This document shows positions 21,228-32,343 of a DNA stretch of 64,000 bases, piece after piece. The number at the start of each line of letters is the position of its first letter. Within the stretch, counting starts at the first letter, position 1. This DNA comes from Diphasiastrum complanatum. Its lineage: Eukaryota > Streptophyta > Lycopodiopsida > Lycopodiales > Lycopodiaceae. The position numbers and the translations under genes were made by a program. Below the pieces are notes generated by a model. That model had not been told where the DNA came from and did no database searches. It saw only the letters and a program-made list of their open reading frames with translations. The stretch spans positions 24,369,367 through 24,433,366 of the forward strand of contig CM055098.1 of the NCBI GenBank assembly GCA_029204225.1, in the 5' to 3' direction.

Positions 21228-21289
21228 CGTCTCCAGAAGAGTAAAGACAAAGATACTTGCAAATTGAACTGGTAAAATCTAAGACGAAT

Positions 21290-21400
21290 ATAATGCAATT
21301 ATATGCTTGCATTGTTGCATTGCGTTTCTAGAAACGCGTTTCTGGATTTTGCCAGCGTTTCTCAGAAACGTTTTTTTTTTAATAAAAAATTGATGGTTTT
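21290..21400. repeat. Short palindromic fragment resembling the hAT 5' terminus
   Basis: CATTGTTGCATTGCGTTTCTAG and the following GAAACGCGTTTCTGG and CAGAAACG motifs resemble the first 80 bp of hAT copies A and B, with the same GTTTCTAGAAAC self-complementary core. It may be a third, terminal-only fragment. Confidence 0.4.
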
Positions 21401-21572
21401 GTGGGCAATATGGGTGTCGGATTAAAGATCTGATTAAGGGCAATACATTTGTATGGGTTGCCGAATGTTTCGGGTACAGGCTGGTCCAGTTCAAGTGCAT
21501 TAACTCCTACTATACTTACAGTTTAGCTCCTTTACTATAAAAAATTAGAATGGCTCGTCATGTCACAACATG

Positions 21573-21574
<2 letters not shown>

Positions 21575-21652
<78 letters not shown>
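21575..21652. repeat. (TC)n(AC)n compound microsatellite
   Basis: About 48 bp of TC followed directly by about 30 bp of AC. Confidence 0.96.
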
Positions 21653-21791
21653 GTAATGGGGCCCATCCCTTGGATGTTTTCAAACTTACAATTGTCTGTA
21701 GGAAATTTTCTATAAAAAACAGAATGAGAACCAAGAAGCCTTGAGTAGCAAGAAATACTCAAAAACCAAATGGGGAAGTGCAATATCAAAC

Positions 21792-22649
21792 CTTAGGATC
21801 TGATTCTTTGGGTGGCTGCAAATGGACTTTGTTCTTAAACCCTGTTTTTCTATCACAAGCTTCCTTTGATCCTTCATACCGTTCACGATCCTTTTTGTTT
21901 CTGTCTTTCCGTGGGCTCCTGCTTCTGCTACTTCTTCTCTTGTCAGAATGTGAGCTGTTCTTAGAGCGCTCATTCTCTCTCTGTGATGAACCGTATCTAT
22001 CATCTAGCAGTTTTTTGTTGATGTAACGTTCACGTGGTGATGGACTTCTTCCTCTGTGTAATTTCTTTCTTGACTGAACCTTTCTCGCTCTCTCTCTATC
22101 TTCACTACAATCACTCACAGGACTCCTTGAGATACTTCTTCTTCTGTGTGATTGATAACGTGATCTTTCTTTCCCTCTTGAATATTTCCGCCGTGTCCTT
22201 CCTTCATTTTCATTGCTATCACTCAAAGGACTACAAGAGCTTGACCTGCGTTTCGGAGGGGAGCGGCTTCTCTGATAATCTCTATGCCTATCCCTATTCT
22301 TTTCACGGCTGAGCCTTGAAGAGCTCTTACTGCATTTTTCCAGAGACGGACTTCTGCTGCGCCCCCTCTCATTGAACGTTTTGGATTTGTCATCTGCTTT
22401 TCTAGCATCTTGAGGCTTCTGAAGCTTATTCCGAATCCCATCCAAAGCAATTTCCTTCTGAATAGCGCTCGCCCTTCCTGGGCTTGCCTGCCTCACGAAA
22501 TTACTCATCAAAGAGCGGGTTTCAGCTTTGCTGAACGAAACCTCAGATTCCTTGTTGCTCCCATAGCCCAGGCCTTGCTTGAAGCGAGCTGCACCTCCAC
22601 CCTTTTGCAGCAGCTCATCGTAATATGCTGCTGCTTTTTCTTCCTCCAT
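21792..22649 (-). CDS. RS-rich nuclear protein, first coding exon
   Basis: 286 codons from the ATG at 22649 to a donor AAG|GTTTGA at 21791. The N-terminus MEEEKAAAYYDELLQKGGG and ARFKQGLGYG is compact and looks conserved. The rest is dense in Arg-Ser dipeptides, SRSPS motifs and basic stretches, as in SR-related splicing proteins of nuclear speckles. An upstream TTG-started extension is unlikely. Two telo-box motifs lie just upstream. The exon ends in phase 0 and the following intron would contain the LINE and hAT copy B. I do not recognise the exact family; a role in pre-mRNA processing is inferred from composition. Not repetitive in this window, so probably a real host gene. Confidence 0.7.
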
Positions 22650-22747
22650 CACCAACCAATGCACGATCCAGAATCGCGAAGACGATAAATGCAATGCTGG
22701 TTCTGAAAAACGCTTTCGCTAGCCAGCCTGAATGAGAGACTACACAT

Positions 22748-22773
22748 AAACCCTAATGTTGGATAAACCCTAA
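22748..22773 (-). promoter_or_regulatory. Two telo-box motifs upstream of the RS-rich gene
   Basis: AAACCCTAA occurs at 22748-22756 and 22765-22773 as part of a 17-bp direct repeat (AAACCCTAATGTTGGAT). They lie about 100 bp upstream of the ATG at 22649. Telo-boxes are common near start sites of plant ribosomal, cell-cycle and RNA-processing genes. Confidence 0.5.
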
Positions 22774-22930
22774 TGTTCTTTTTTCATAGGTGATGGAAAA
22801 GGCGCTCTTGTCCCGACTTGTGAAGGTTATATTTTTAGGTAGGTCAATGGAGTTTAGCAAAAAGTTAACGTTAAAGGATATTATGTGATGGTAGTCTTAC
22901 CTTTTAAGGTTAAAACCTTTGTTGACGACC

Positions 22931-23063
22931 AAACTAGCATGCATTTGTTGTCATTAAAAAATGTTTCGAAGTCATGCAACCAATGCATAAGCCATAGCAA
23001 AAGGAAAAGCTTTTTTTCATTTGAGGAGCCAAAAGCAAAAGCAAAACTAACATGCATTTGTTG
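22931..23063. repeat. 20-bp direct repeats flanking a short A-rich segment
   Basis: AAACTAGCATGCATTTGTTG at 22931 and AAACTAACATGCATTTGTTG at 23044 differ at one position and enclose about 93 bp ending in AAAAGCAAAAGCAA. This could be a short retroposed insertion with target duplication, or a simple duplication. Confidence 0.4.
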
Positions 23064-23191
23064 AAAGAACAGACTTCTAGGATGGACGAAATGGATGGTA
23101 GTCAGCACATGTATGCAGATACAAATGGAATCACAGATCAAAACAAAATAATATATGATAATGTGAAGATAGTGGAGACTAGTCCAATAGA

Positions 23192-23760
23192 TTATAGCAG
23201 AGGCAAGGTCTGCCTTCTGGCCATTGACGATGGCCATTGACGAATGAGGAATGAGTGGGATCATTGTTGCGACTGTTTTAATCCACTTGGAGGAAGCTCT
23301 CAATTGCAAAAGCGGACACAAAAAAGCTCAGATCAAAGACTATTTTGACATTGCTGCAGGCACCAATGTCGGTGGTTTGCTAGTCTCCTTTCTTTTTACA
23401 AGAGATGAATGGCCACCCCATCCAAAGAGACTTTCAAGTTCATGATAGAGAAAGGAAAAGATATTTTTAAATTTAGAAAGGCGCAGCGTGCTCTCGCCTC
23501 ACTACATGGGCTATTCTCACCGAAGTACTCAATCCAATTTTGGGAGAGCGTTATACAAACTTGGTTTTATAAAAAATGGCATGGCGATCACCATGCACAA
23601 CATGCTTGTTGAAGCCTCGATTTGGCAACGATTTGGCAACTGCGGGACTGGTCATTTTCAAAACTGCCGATGCAATTGATTCTCCTTCATGGAATTTCCA
23701 CCTCTGAAAAGTTATTCGAACAACCTTGTCTGTGCCTGCCTGTGGAAGCCAGCACTCTTG
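23192..23760 (+). pseudogene. Patatin-related phospholipase, truncated pseudogene
   Basis: Plant patatin-like (pPLA-III type) features are split over frames: GKVCLLAIDDG (the oxyanion-type glycine motif, damaged by a small CCATTGACGATGG duplication); GIIVATVLIHLEEAL; then KDYFDIAAGTNVGGLLVS, where the nucleophile motif GTSVGG reads GTNVGG; then RALASLHGLFSPKYS and TWFYK; then decayed sequence resembling the DLATAGPFIF region. The first two thirds read without visible introns. The sequence stops exactly at the LTR of copia C (23761), so the rest was separated or lost. Patatin-like enzymes hydrolyse membrane lipids; this copy cannot. Confidence 0.7.
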
Positions 23761-24522
23761 TGTCGTAAAACGTGGGGATGATCGGCAGCGGAGCTTTGAG
23801 CGTAGGCGTGTAGGAACAGATTCGCAACAGTTAGCAGCAGAAATATTGAAGAAGAACGATTCATATAGAATTGCGCAAATGAACAATACATAGTGAGACA
23901 AAAATTGCACTCTGATTAAAATCAACAGTGAGTACAATGGCTTGAAGTAATAATTTCAGCTTGTTGAGCGTGATAACGCTGGCTACAGATAACTCTGATA
24001 ATGATAAAACTTAACACTTTGATTAACTCCTACATAGCTTGATTCAGCTAGTATATATTTACAAGTGTTTTAAAAAATATCTTACGAGCATTGAATGCTA
24101 TTTACGCTAGTCTTTGTGTATGTACAAAGTTGGTAACCATCCTTGGGATATTTGGTTGTCCAACTGTTTTTAGGATTGATGATAAGTTGGCGACGTTGGT
24201 CTGCCACTATTGAAAAACCCGAAAAACCCGAAGGTGCCTTTAAATTGTTTAAGGCAGGTCCAAAATGGAATTTGGTCATTGTGTCGTCTTTTTCGCAAAA
24301 GTGCGAAAAAGACGAAGGTGCCTTAAATTGATTAAGGCACAAAAAATCCCAAAGGTGCGAAAAAGACAAAAAAGACGACAGTGCCTTAAAACGAAAATGT
24401 TTTAAAGAAAAACGAAGTTTTGGAAAAATGTGAAGGTTCGAAATATGTTGTCGGCCTTCTGTTGTTTTCAGGATGCTCATTACTTGAACGATTTGTTAAG
24501 GCTGAGCATAAGAAATCTAACA
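23761..24522 (-). repeat. 3' LTR of copia C
   Basis: 762 bp with TG...CA ends (plus-strand view TGTCGTAAAACG...AATCTAACA). It matches 32767-33240 up to GAAGGTGC at 24236, beyond which the other LTR is truncated. It contains two strong inverted repeats at 24285-24340. Confidence 0.9.
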
Positions 24523-24536
24523 CTCCCCCTTAATGT
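24523..24536 (-). promoter_or_regulatory. Polypurine tract of copia C
   Basis: CTCCCCCTTAATGT, on the minus strand a purine tract AAGGGGGAG, lies directly before the 3' LTR. Confidence 0.8.
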
Positions 24537-27500
24537 GGATTCTGAAAAGCCTTGATCTTTAGATTTAACATATCGTTAAATCTGAGATGTTGCTCCTTTG
24601 ATAGAGCCTTTGTGAAGTAATTTGCTGCCATGTAGTTTGTTTTGTAGAAAACCAATGCTACTTCCTCTCTAAGGTAGTGATACCTGATTTTGATATGTTT
24701 GCTTCTAGAGTGAAATCTCGAATTGAGAGATAACGCTATTGTGCTTTGATTGTCACAATATATTGTCGTAGGAAGTAGTTGTGCAAGGTTGATGTTTGCA
24801 AGTAGTTGCCTTAGCCAGATCGCCTCCTTGGTTGCATTTGTGGCAGCTATGTAGTCAAATTCCGTTGATGATAATGCAACAAAGGTCTGCTTCCAGCTGT
24901 TCCATGAGATTGGGCCTTGGTTGTATAAAAATACAAATCCAGAAGTTGATTTTCTGGTGTCGACATCTCTTGCCCGATCCGCATCTGTGTAGGCTTCAAG
25001 ATGTTGGCAGTTTGGTTGCCTCCGTACCAGATGCTGAGAGTTTTTGTTGCTTGGATGTACTTCATAACCTTTGTTAGTGATTTCCAATGAGTTAAGCTTG
25101 GATTTGACAAGAACTAGCTAAGCGTACTGATCGAATATGCAAGGTCTGGTCGCGTGCAGATCATTGCGTACATCAGTGAGCCGATGATGGATTGAAACAG
25201 GTAGCACTTCATTTCCTTCTTTTTTGCCTCAGTTTGAGGAGACTATTCCTTTGATAACTTTACTTCAAGGTTGAGTGGAAAGTGAGTTGGTTTGCAGTTG
25301 GCCATACCATACTTTTTCAACACATTGTTGAAATATCATTGCTAACTGATAAAAATCAGTCTGCTGGGTCGATCTCGATGGATTTGGATTCCAAGACAAT
25401 AGTGGGTTGGAACCCATGTCAATCATTTTGTACTCCTAGGCCAGCATGCATTTTGTATCCTTTATCAGATTCATATTGTAACTGAATAAAAGTGTATCAT
25501 CTACATAGAGAGTGATGATGATGAAGTAATTTGATACAGACTCGAAGTAGACATTTGAGTTTGCTGAGTTTGGAATAAAACCATTCTCTATCAAAAATGC
25601 ATTGATCTTTTGGAACCAGGCTCTGGGTGACTGTTTCAGCCCGTAGAGTGCCCTGTGAATTTTGCATACATGGTGCTGTTGCTTGTCGTTGAGTTCGCAT
25701 CCCTCTGGCTATGTCATATAGATTTCCTCTTCGATGGTTCCATTGAGGGAAGCGATTTGGACATCCATTTGGTGGACTTCAAGATCTGATGTGGCTGCAA
25801 AGGAGAGGAGTAGATGGATCGAAACATGTTTGACAACTGGATTGAAGGTTTCTGAATAATCCAGATCTGAAATCTAGGAAAAGCCTTTGGCAACTGGCCT
25901 GGCCTTGTAACGATTTAGCCTTCCTTCAGCGTCGTACTTCGTCTTGAATATCCATTTGCATGGCTCAGTCTTTTAGCAACTTGTGACTGTCCATGTTTGA
26001 TTCTCCATCAAAGAATCGAATTTGGTGTCCATTGCTGCTTTCCACTGGTCAGCATCGGGAGTAGACATAAACTCAGAAACGGTGGTTGGTTCCTACACAA
26101 AGTAGCAGGCCGGATCATCCATAAATCTGGATGGAGGTTGTCTGGACCTCTGATGTGGGTTGACTCATTGAGGTAATGACTCATTGTTCGAGTCAGTGTC
26201 AATATTCTGCAATTGAATCCCTGGATCATAATTTGGTTGTTCGATCCTTGGGTCGGATTTATCAGCAACTTTTCTCTTGTAGTCGATGAACTGGTCTTCC
26301 ACAAAAATGACATCTCTATTGGTGAATGCCTTCTCGGTATCCAAATTGTAAAGCTTGTATGCCTTGTGGTCTGGGAAATAGCCGATTCAAATCGTTTTTC
26401 TACTCTTATCGTCCAGCTTTCTTCTTAGATCTTCAGAGATCTGAACGAAAGCGATGCATCCAAACACTCGAATATTTTTGAGTGATGGTTTTGATCCTGT
26501 CCACACCTCGTAAGGTGTCTTGCCATTCACGGCTTTGGTGATGGATCGATTCTGCAAATAGGCAGCTGTAGTAACAGCTTCTGTCCAAAATTTCTTTGGA
26601 AGAGAGGCATGGGCCAGCATGCTCTTGGCGCTTTCGATGATTGTTCTATTCTTCCGTTCAGCTATACCATTGGACTGAGGTGAATAGCTGGTTGTGAATT
26701 GTTGATGTATTCTGCTAGCCTTGTAGAACTCCTTGAATTCTGTGGAGATATATTCTCCCCCTCCATCTGCGAGCCTTGATCTTCCTTTGGGTCTGATTTT
26801 CTACAAACGCCTTGAACTGCTTGAAAAACTTAAATGCTTCAGATTTGTTCTTCATAAAGTAGATAGCAGTCCTTCGAGAGAAGTCGTCGATGAAGGTTAG
26901 GAAATAGAGAGCTCCCCCTGTGGAAGCAGTCTGCATCAAGCCACAAATGTTGTTGTGTACAAGGTCAAGCAAGCCCTTGGATATATGAACTAAGTCTGAA
27001 ATGAAGGGGCTTCTAGCATGCTTGTTGACCAAGTTTGAAATGCCACAACATATTAGTTGATTCAAAAGTAGTTGTGTGAAGAGCTTGACTATTAGAAGAG
27101 TAGCAATGGCTGAGTTTGTAAAGATAGTCGCTTCTTCTTCCGTAGGCTAGAACCTTCCGAGATTTGTCAAGAATTGTGCAACCTTTTGTATCGAATTCAA
27201 CCCTCCGACCTAAATTGGTGATTTTGCTAAATGAGAGCAGATTCTTGGTCAGATTTGGAACGTGGAGAACGTTGGACAGCAACTTGACTTCACCTCTTTT
27301 GAATTCAACTCTGACTGCTCCTTCACCTTCGATTGAATGTGATGAGTTGTCTCCAAGTTGCACAACTTGAGAGTGGGTGAATGACTTATAGTCTTTGAAC
27401 CAGTCGCGATGGTGAGTCATGTGTTGAGTTGCTCCGGAATCTAGATACCAGAAATCGATATCTGTTGTTCTCCGACTTTGGTCATGAAAGTTGTTTCATC

Positions 27501-27974
27501 TTCTTCTTGTTGCTGATTTGAGTGAATAGTTGTAGCACTATGTTCTTGTTATTGGAACTACTGCTTCTTTTTGTTGTTGTATTTCAAAGTTCGACAATCC
27601 TTAATTTCATGGCCAGTCCTCTTACAGTATCTGCAGAAAAGTTTCTGCACTGGTTGGAATGATGAAGAGCCTGAATTTGATCTTGAACCAAAATTTGGTC
27701 CAAACTGCATATTGCTCTTCTTATCAATATAACCTGACTCTGTAGATCTCTTGGATTTAAACTTTTGATTTTTTGAATATAGAGCTTGAGGATCCGATCT
27801 TGAGCCTGGGGAGGATGCTGATCTTCTGATCTCCTCGTGTAGGAGCAACGAAATTACTCTTGACAGAGTGAGGTGCTCCTAGGTAGAAATTGCCATTACC
27901 CAATTTTCGTAGGCTTCGAGTAGACTTGATAATAGAGTTATGAGTGCATCAGAATCTTCTATGACTGAGCCAGT
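24530..27974 (-). pseudogene. Copia C gag (distal part) and pol
   Basis: From right to left on the minus strand: the gag distal part with a CCHC knuckle FCRYCKRTGHEIKDC (27558-27848); protease DSGATQHM (about 27440); GAG-pre-integrase (27013-27420); integrase with NICGLMQT and the core up to LQNRSITKAVNGKTPYEVW (26387-27065); reverse transcriptase from [12 protein letters not shown] (about 25950) with YVDDTLLF at about 25490-25510; and RNase H (24530-25110) with ADRARDVDTRKST, SSTEFDYIAA and YCDNQSTIALS. Stops and frame changes separate the segments. The Pol end coincides with the purine tract at 24530. Confidence 0.85.
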
Positions 27975-29016
27975 TGTTAGATTATTCTCCTTCTTACTAA
28001 TCGACTAATCGGTTTTAATCTTCATCCATTGTTTATCCAGTTCTGCGGATTTTTTCGTGTCTTTTCACAGTCTGCAGTTTTATAAGTGTTTTTACACAGT
28101 CTGCTGAATTACACAAAGTGTTACCACAATGTCACAATTTTTTGTCTGTCAAGATTTACGAGTAAAATTACAGTGTCACATTTTTTGCTTTTTAACGACA
28201 TTGTCGCCTGTCAGGATTTACAAGTAAATATGCAGAGTCGCATTTTTCGCTTTTTCCAAAGTGCCTCAAATGTTAAGAAATGGACTCTGGCAAGGTGTGG
28301 GGCTACCTTAAATGCATTTTTAAAGCATTGTCGGGTTTTTTGCAAAATCCCGACACTGTTGTCTTTTTGTGACAGTGTTGCCTATGGCTATTTTGGTTCA
28401 TTTATGCAGAAGTGACAGTTTGGTTCATTTATGCAGACAGACTGTTTACGACTAATTTTCACCGCTTATCAACAATCAATGACAAGGAACCGGATGCATG
28501 CCAACAGAGATCAACCAACTGGCAATCGCAATTAACAACCTAATTGCTTAGTATAAATAGTTGTTCATATTCATACATCTTATTATGAAAATGATCAAAG
28601 AGATCAAGTTCAGCAAGTATTGTAGTTAGCTCTCTATCAAGCTTTCAAGCTTGAACTCTCTTGAGCATTCTAGCTCAGCCTTTTAGAGATTTATTTTAAA
28701 GTTGCTATTGCGCTATTGCTTATCACCATAGCTGCTTATTATCATACTTATTCTCAGTTACTCAGAGACAACTTAGAGTGCGCGGTTTCTATCCGCTATT
28801 GTCTTGCGCTCATTAGCATCTGATTTTGTTTTTCTGAATCAATATCTTTCATTGCGTTCAGTATATGTCGGAATGCATGCATCTCTGTATTGCTTTTATA
28901 ACTGATAGAAATTGTCTGAGAATTCAATACTTCATGTTTGGCTACGTAATCACTTAGTGCCTAGCGATTTCAAAGGTAGTTGCTAAAGATTGAACGTGAT
29001 TTCCATCACTACTGCT
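27975..29016 (+). repeat. 5' LTR of copia D, 3'-truncated
   Basis: It matches the 3' LTR up to CCATCACTACTGCT. It contains two head-to-tail 62-bp units from 28146 and 28208, and a TATA box at 28552-28558 (TATAAAT) that would drive the element transcript. Confidence 0.88.
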
Positions 29017-29025
29017 AAGTTCCAG

Positions 29026-29950
29026 ATGGATTCTCAAAGTGAAGTTGGTCTCATCGCAGACAAGCTGAATGGATCCAATTATCATTTGTGGAAATTTAAG
29101 ATGAAGCCTTGCTAATCGCCAGCGAGTTATGGGATGTTGTTACAAGTACAGAAGTAAAACCTGAAGACGACGACTCAAAGTGGAAATCGAAGGATGGTAA
29201 AGCTTTCACGCTTATTATATTCAATATATCAGATACACAGATTGGACACATACCTGAAGCTAAAACGTCAAGAGACGTTTGGGACATCCTGAACTCACTA
29301 TATGACATGAGGGACATAACTGCTAAGTTACATCTACGAAGAAAATTCATCACATTCGAGATGTCTACTGGTGATTCTCTTCAGAGTCACATTAACTAGT
29401 TTAAGAATCTCTTGCAATAGATGGCCACTGTCGGATCAGTCATAGATGATCAAGACACATTTATGACATTGCTATCAAGCTTGCCCTCTACATATGAGAA
29501 CTGAGTGATGATCATATCGACACACTCAGATTTAACTCTAACTAGAGTTATCACTATGTTGTTGCAAGAAGACAATAGAAGAAGTCAAGACACTTCGTCT
29601 ATTTCCTCCTCTCAGGCTCTATATGTCAACAAAAGCTCTAAGCGACAGAAGCTGAAAAGCTCCAAGAAGGCTGCAACGAATCAGAAACAAACTCAAAGTC
29701 AAGGACAATCATCAAATCCCAATCGAAGAAGAAGATGTTTTGTAGGTATTGCAAGCGCAATAACCATGAGATCAAGGATTGCCGAATTCTCCAAGCGAAG
29801 AACGCAACCAAGCAACCTGATCAACAAGCAAACACAATTTCATCATCTCCCCAGGTCGAAGTGGACGAAGGCGCAATCATGGTCAAAGATCAAAGCGCAT
29901 TTTTGGATGATTCATGGTTTCTTGATTTTAGAGCAACTCAACACATGACC
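29026..29950 (+). pseudogene. Copia D gag
   Basis: It starts at ATG 29026 (MDSQSEVGLIADKLNGSNYH) and follows the family Gag with frame changes and in-frame TAG/TGA codons near 29397, 29418 and 29503. The knuckle CRYCKRNNHEIKDC lies at about 29741-29782. The sequence before ATG lacks the leader seen in relatives. Confidence 0.8.
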
Positions 29951-30622
29951 AATCAACGTGAGATCTTCAACTCCTACACGCCTTACATCACAAAGAAATT
30001 TGTTCATCTTGGTGACAATAGTACTCACACTATTGAAGGTGAAGGTACTGTAAGATTGCGATTCCAGCATGATCAATTCAAATTACTATCAAAAGTCTTT
30101 TATGTTCCTAAGCTCCCTACAAATTTGTTATCAGTAAGTAGAATTACAAATTTGGGTCATAAGGTAGAATTTGAATCTGATCAATGCAAAATTATTGATA
30201 GGAGTAATAAGATCCTTGCACTCGGCAAGAGGCAGAGTTACTTATGTAGATTGGCACATTGTTATTCTGAGTATAGTCAAGCTTTGAAAGCCTCTGTTCT
30301 AGTCAATAAAACATTACTATGGCATCATCGCTTAGGACACTTGAATCCTGCATCTATTTTGAACATGTCCAGACAATTCATGGTTCTTGATCTCAACTAT
30401 CCTTCTGGTAAGGTCGTTCTCCCTGTCTGTCATAGCTGCATCTTTGGAAAGCAGGCTAGGATTCCTTTTAGATCAAACCATATGCATGCAACAAAAGGTC
30501 TGTTAGATGTTCATACAGATGTATGTGGACCTATGCAAACTCCTTCATTGCTAGATGCAAAGTATTTCATTACCTTTATTGATGAATTCTCCAGAAGAAC
30601 AATTATTTATTTTATTAAATAG
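29735..30622 (+). pseudogene. Copia D protease, pre-integrase and integrase start
   Basis: The longest open pol segment of D. At the protease active site the family motif DSGAT reads DFRAT, losing the Ser-Gly that follows the catalytic Asp. GAG-pre-integrase with H-H-R-L-G-H and C-x2-C follows, then DVCGPMQT and FIDEFSRR of the integrase core. It stops at a TAG near 30620. Confidence 0.83.
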
Positions 30623-31203
30623 AAATGATAGGCTTTCATCAAATTCAAACAATTCAAAGAGCATGCTAAAGTATCAAATGTGTTTTTATTAGCTATACTA
30701 CTTCAGATCGAGTCGAAGATATTCACTAGCTGGGATGTCATCTTCATTGAAGATTAGTTTCAAGACCTCAAAGGAAAAGGCAATCCCCATGCCGACTTGT
30801 CAGATTCTCCTGACTCATTGAACTTTCTAGTTCCGCAGGCAACTATTCCCATTGAAGCTCCAAGCTCTTCTACTTCTGACAAACAACAAATCAACGACGG
30901 ATCAGAAGATGATAATGTTGCAGTTCAGCAACTACAATATGATTGAAATGATCAACTTCCTCTATTACCCAGAAGATCTTTAGGAACTAGCAGACCACCT
31001 AACTGGTATATCGAGAGTCTGCAGCCTACCTTGTTTAGGAACCGACGTCTGTCCAAGAGGCACTCAGTCAGCCTGATTTTGATCTCTACAAAGAAGCTAT
31101 GGATAAAGAGTATTCATCTCTTATCAAGAACTAGACATGGACAATTGTCGAATTACCTGCTAACAGAAATGTAGTTGATTGCAAATGGATTTTCAAAGTC
31201 AAG
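30623..31203 (+). pseudogene. Copia D pol remnant fused to the 3' LTR
   Basis: It contains a scrap of integrase (QFKEHAK), then jumps to the post-integrase linker (IFTSWDVIF, DDNVAVQQLQ) and the first residues of reverse transcriptase (TIVELPAN, CKWIFKVK), ending at the LTR start. The integrase catalytic core, most of reverse transcriptase and all of RNase H are deleted. Confidence 0.8.
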
Positions 31204-32343
31204 TTGGATTATTCTCCTTCTTACTAATCAACTAATTGGTTTTAATCTTCATCCAATTATGCGGATTTTCCCATGTCTTTTCATAGTCTACAGTTTTATA
31301 AGTGCTTTTACACAGTTTGCAATTTTATAAGTGTTTTTACACAGTCTGCAAAATTACACCGAGTGTTACCACAGTGTCGTATTTTTTTGCCTGTCAAGAT
31401 TTACGAGTAAAATTACAGTGTTGCATTTTTCGCTTTTTAGCGACATTGTCGCCTGTCAGGATTTACGAGTAAATATGCAGAGTCGCATTTTTCACTTTTT
31501 CCAAAGTGCCTCAAAAGTTAAGGAAAGGACTCTGGCAAGGTGTGGGGCTACCCTAAATGCGTTTTGAAGGCACTATTGGGTTTTTTTTGCAAAATCCTGA
31601 CACTGTCGTTTTTTTGCGACAATGTCGCCTGTGGCTATTTTGGTTCATTTCTACAGAAGTGACAGTTTGGTTCATTTATGCAGACAAACTGTTTACAACC
31701 AATTTCCACCGCTTATCAACAATCAATGACAAGGAACCGGATGGATGCCAGCAGAGATCAGCCAACTGGCAATCGCAATTGATGACCTAATTGCTTAGTA
31801 TAAATAGTTGTTCATATTCATACATCTTATTACGAAAATGATCAAAGAGATCAAGCTCAACAAGTATTGTAGTTAGCTCTCTATCAAGCTTTCAAGCTTG
31901 AACTCTCTTGAGCATTCTAGCTCATTCTTTTAGAGATTTATTTTAGAGTTGCTATTGTGCTATTGCTTATCAGCATAGCTACTTATTATCAGACTTATTC
32001 TCAGTTACTCAGAGACAACTTAGAGTGCGCGGTTTCTATCCGCTATTGTCTTGCGCTCATTTTCATCTGATTTTGTTTTTCTGAATTAATACTATCTTTT
32101 ATTGCATTCAGTAATGTTAAGATGCATGCATCTCTGTATTGCTTTTATAACTGATAGAAATTGTCTGAGAATTCAATACTTAATGTTTGGCTACGTAATC
32201 ACTTAGTATCTAGTGATTTCAAAGTTGGTTGCTAAAGATTGAACGTGATTTCCATCACTACTGCTTTGTTCAATTTTTGATAAACGTAGTCATGCACTTG
32301 AAATAGGAAGTTTTCGCTGTTATTATCTATTCTATTTCCGACA
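31204..32343 (+). repeat. 3' LTR of copia D
   Basis: 1140 bp, from TTGGATTATTCTCC (the usual leading TG replaced at the deletion junction) to ...TTTCCGACA, followed by CCAGT. It carries the same two 62-bp units (from 31391 and 31453) and TATAAAT at 31799. Confidence 0.9.

Larger units (their letters stand above)
18418..21230 (-). mobile_element. LINE (non-LTR retrotransposon), 5'-truncated, with a CT-repeat tail
   Basis: It lies on the minus strand, in transcription order: endonuclease (from about 21227), reverse transcriptase, C-terminal zinc knuckle, 3' UTR with AATAAA, then a (CTTT)n(CT)n tail that appears on the plus strand as 18418-18471. The 5' end is truncated within the endonuclease. 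An internal deletion removes the catalytic part of the reverse transcriptase. The same 3' end plus GA/CT array occurs at 38689-38920. It inserted at or next to the broken end of hAT copy B. Confidence 0.8.
27975..32343 (+). mobile_element. Copia D: internally deleted LTR retrotransposon nested in copia C gag
   Basis: The left end TGTTAGATTATTCTCC is at 27975 and the right end ...ATTTCCGACA at 32343. CCAGT is duplicated at 27970-27974 and 32344-32348. Removing D and one CCAGT joins the copia C gag halves. The 5' LTR lacks its last part and the primer-binding site: the sequence jumps at about 29016 to the gag ATG at 29026. The 3' side jumps from reverse-transcriptase sequence (CKWIFKVK) straight into the 3' LTR at 31204, and most of the integrase core is also missing. 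It belongs to the same family as elements F and G. Confidence 0.92.
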
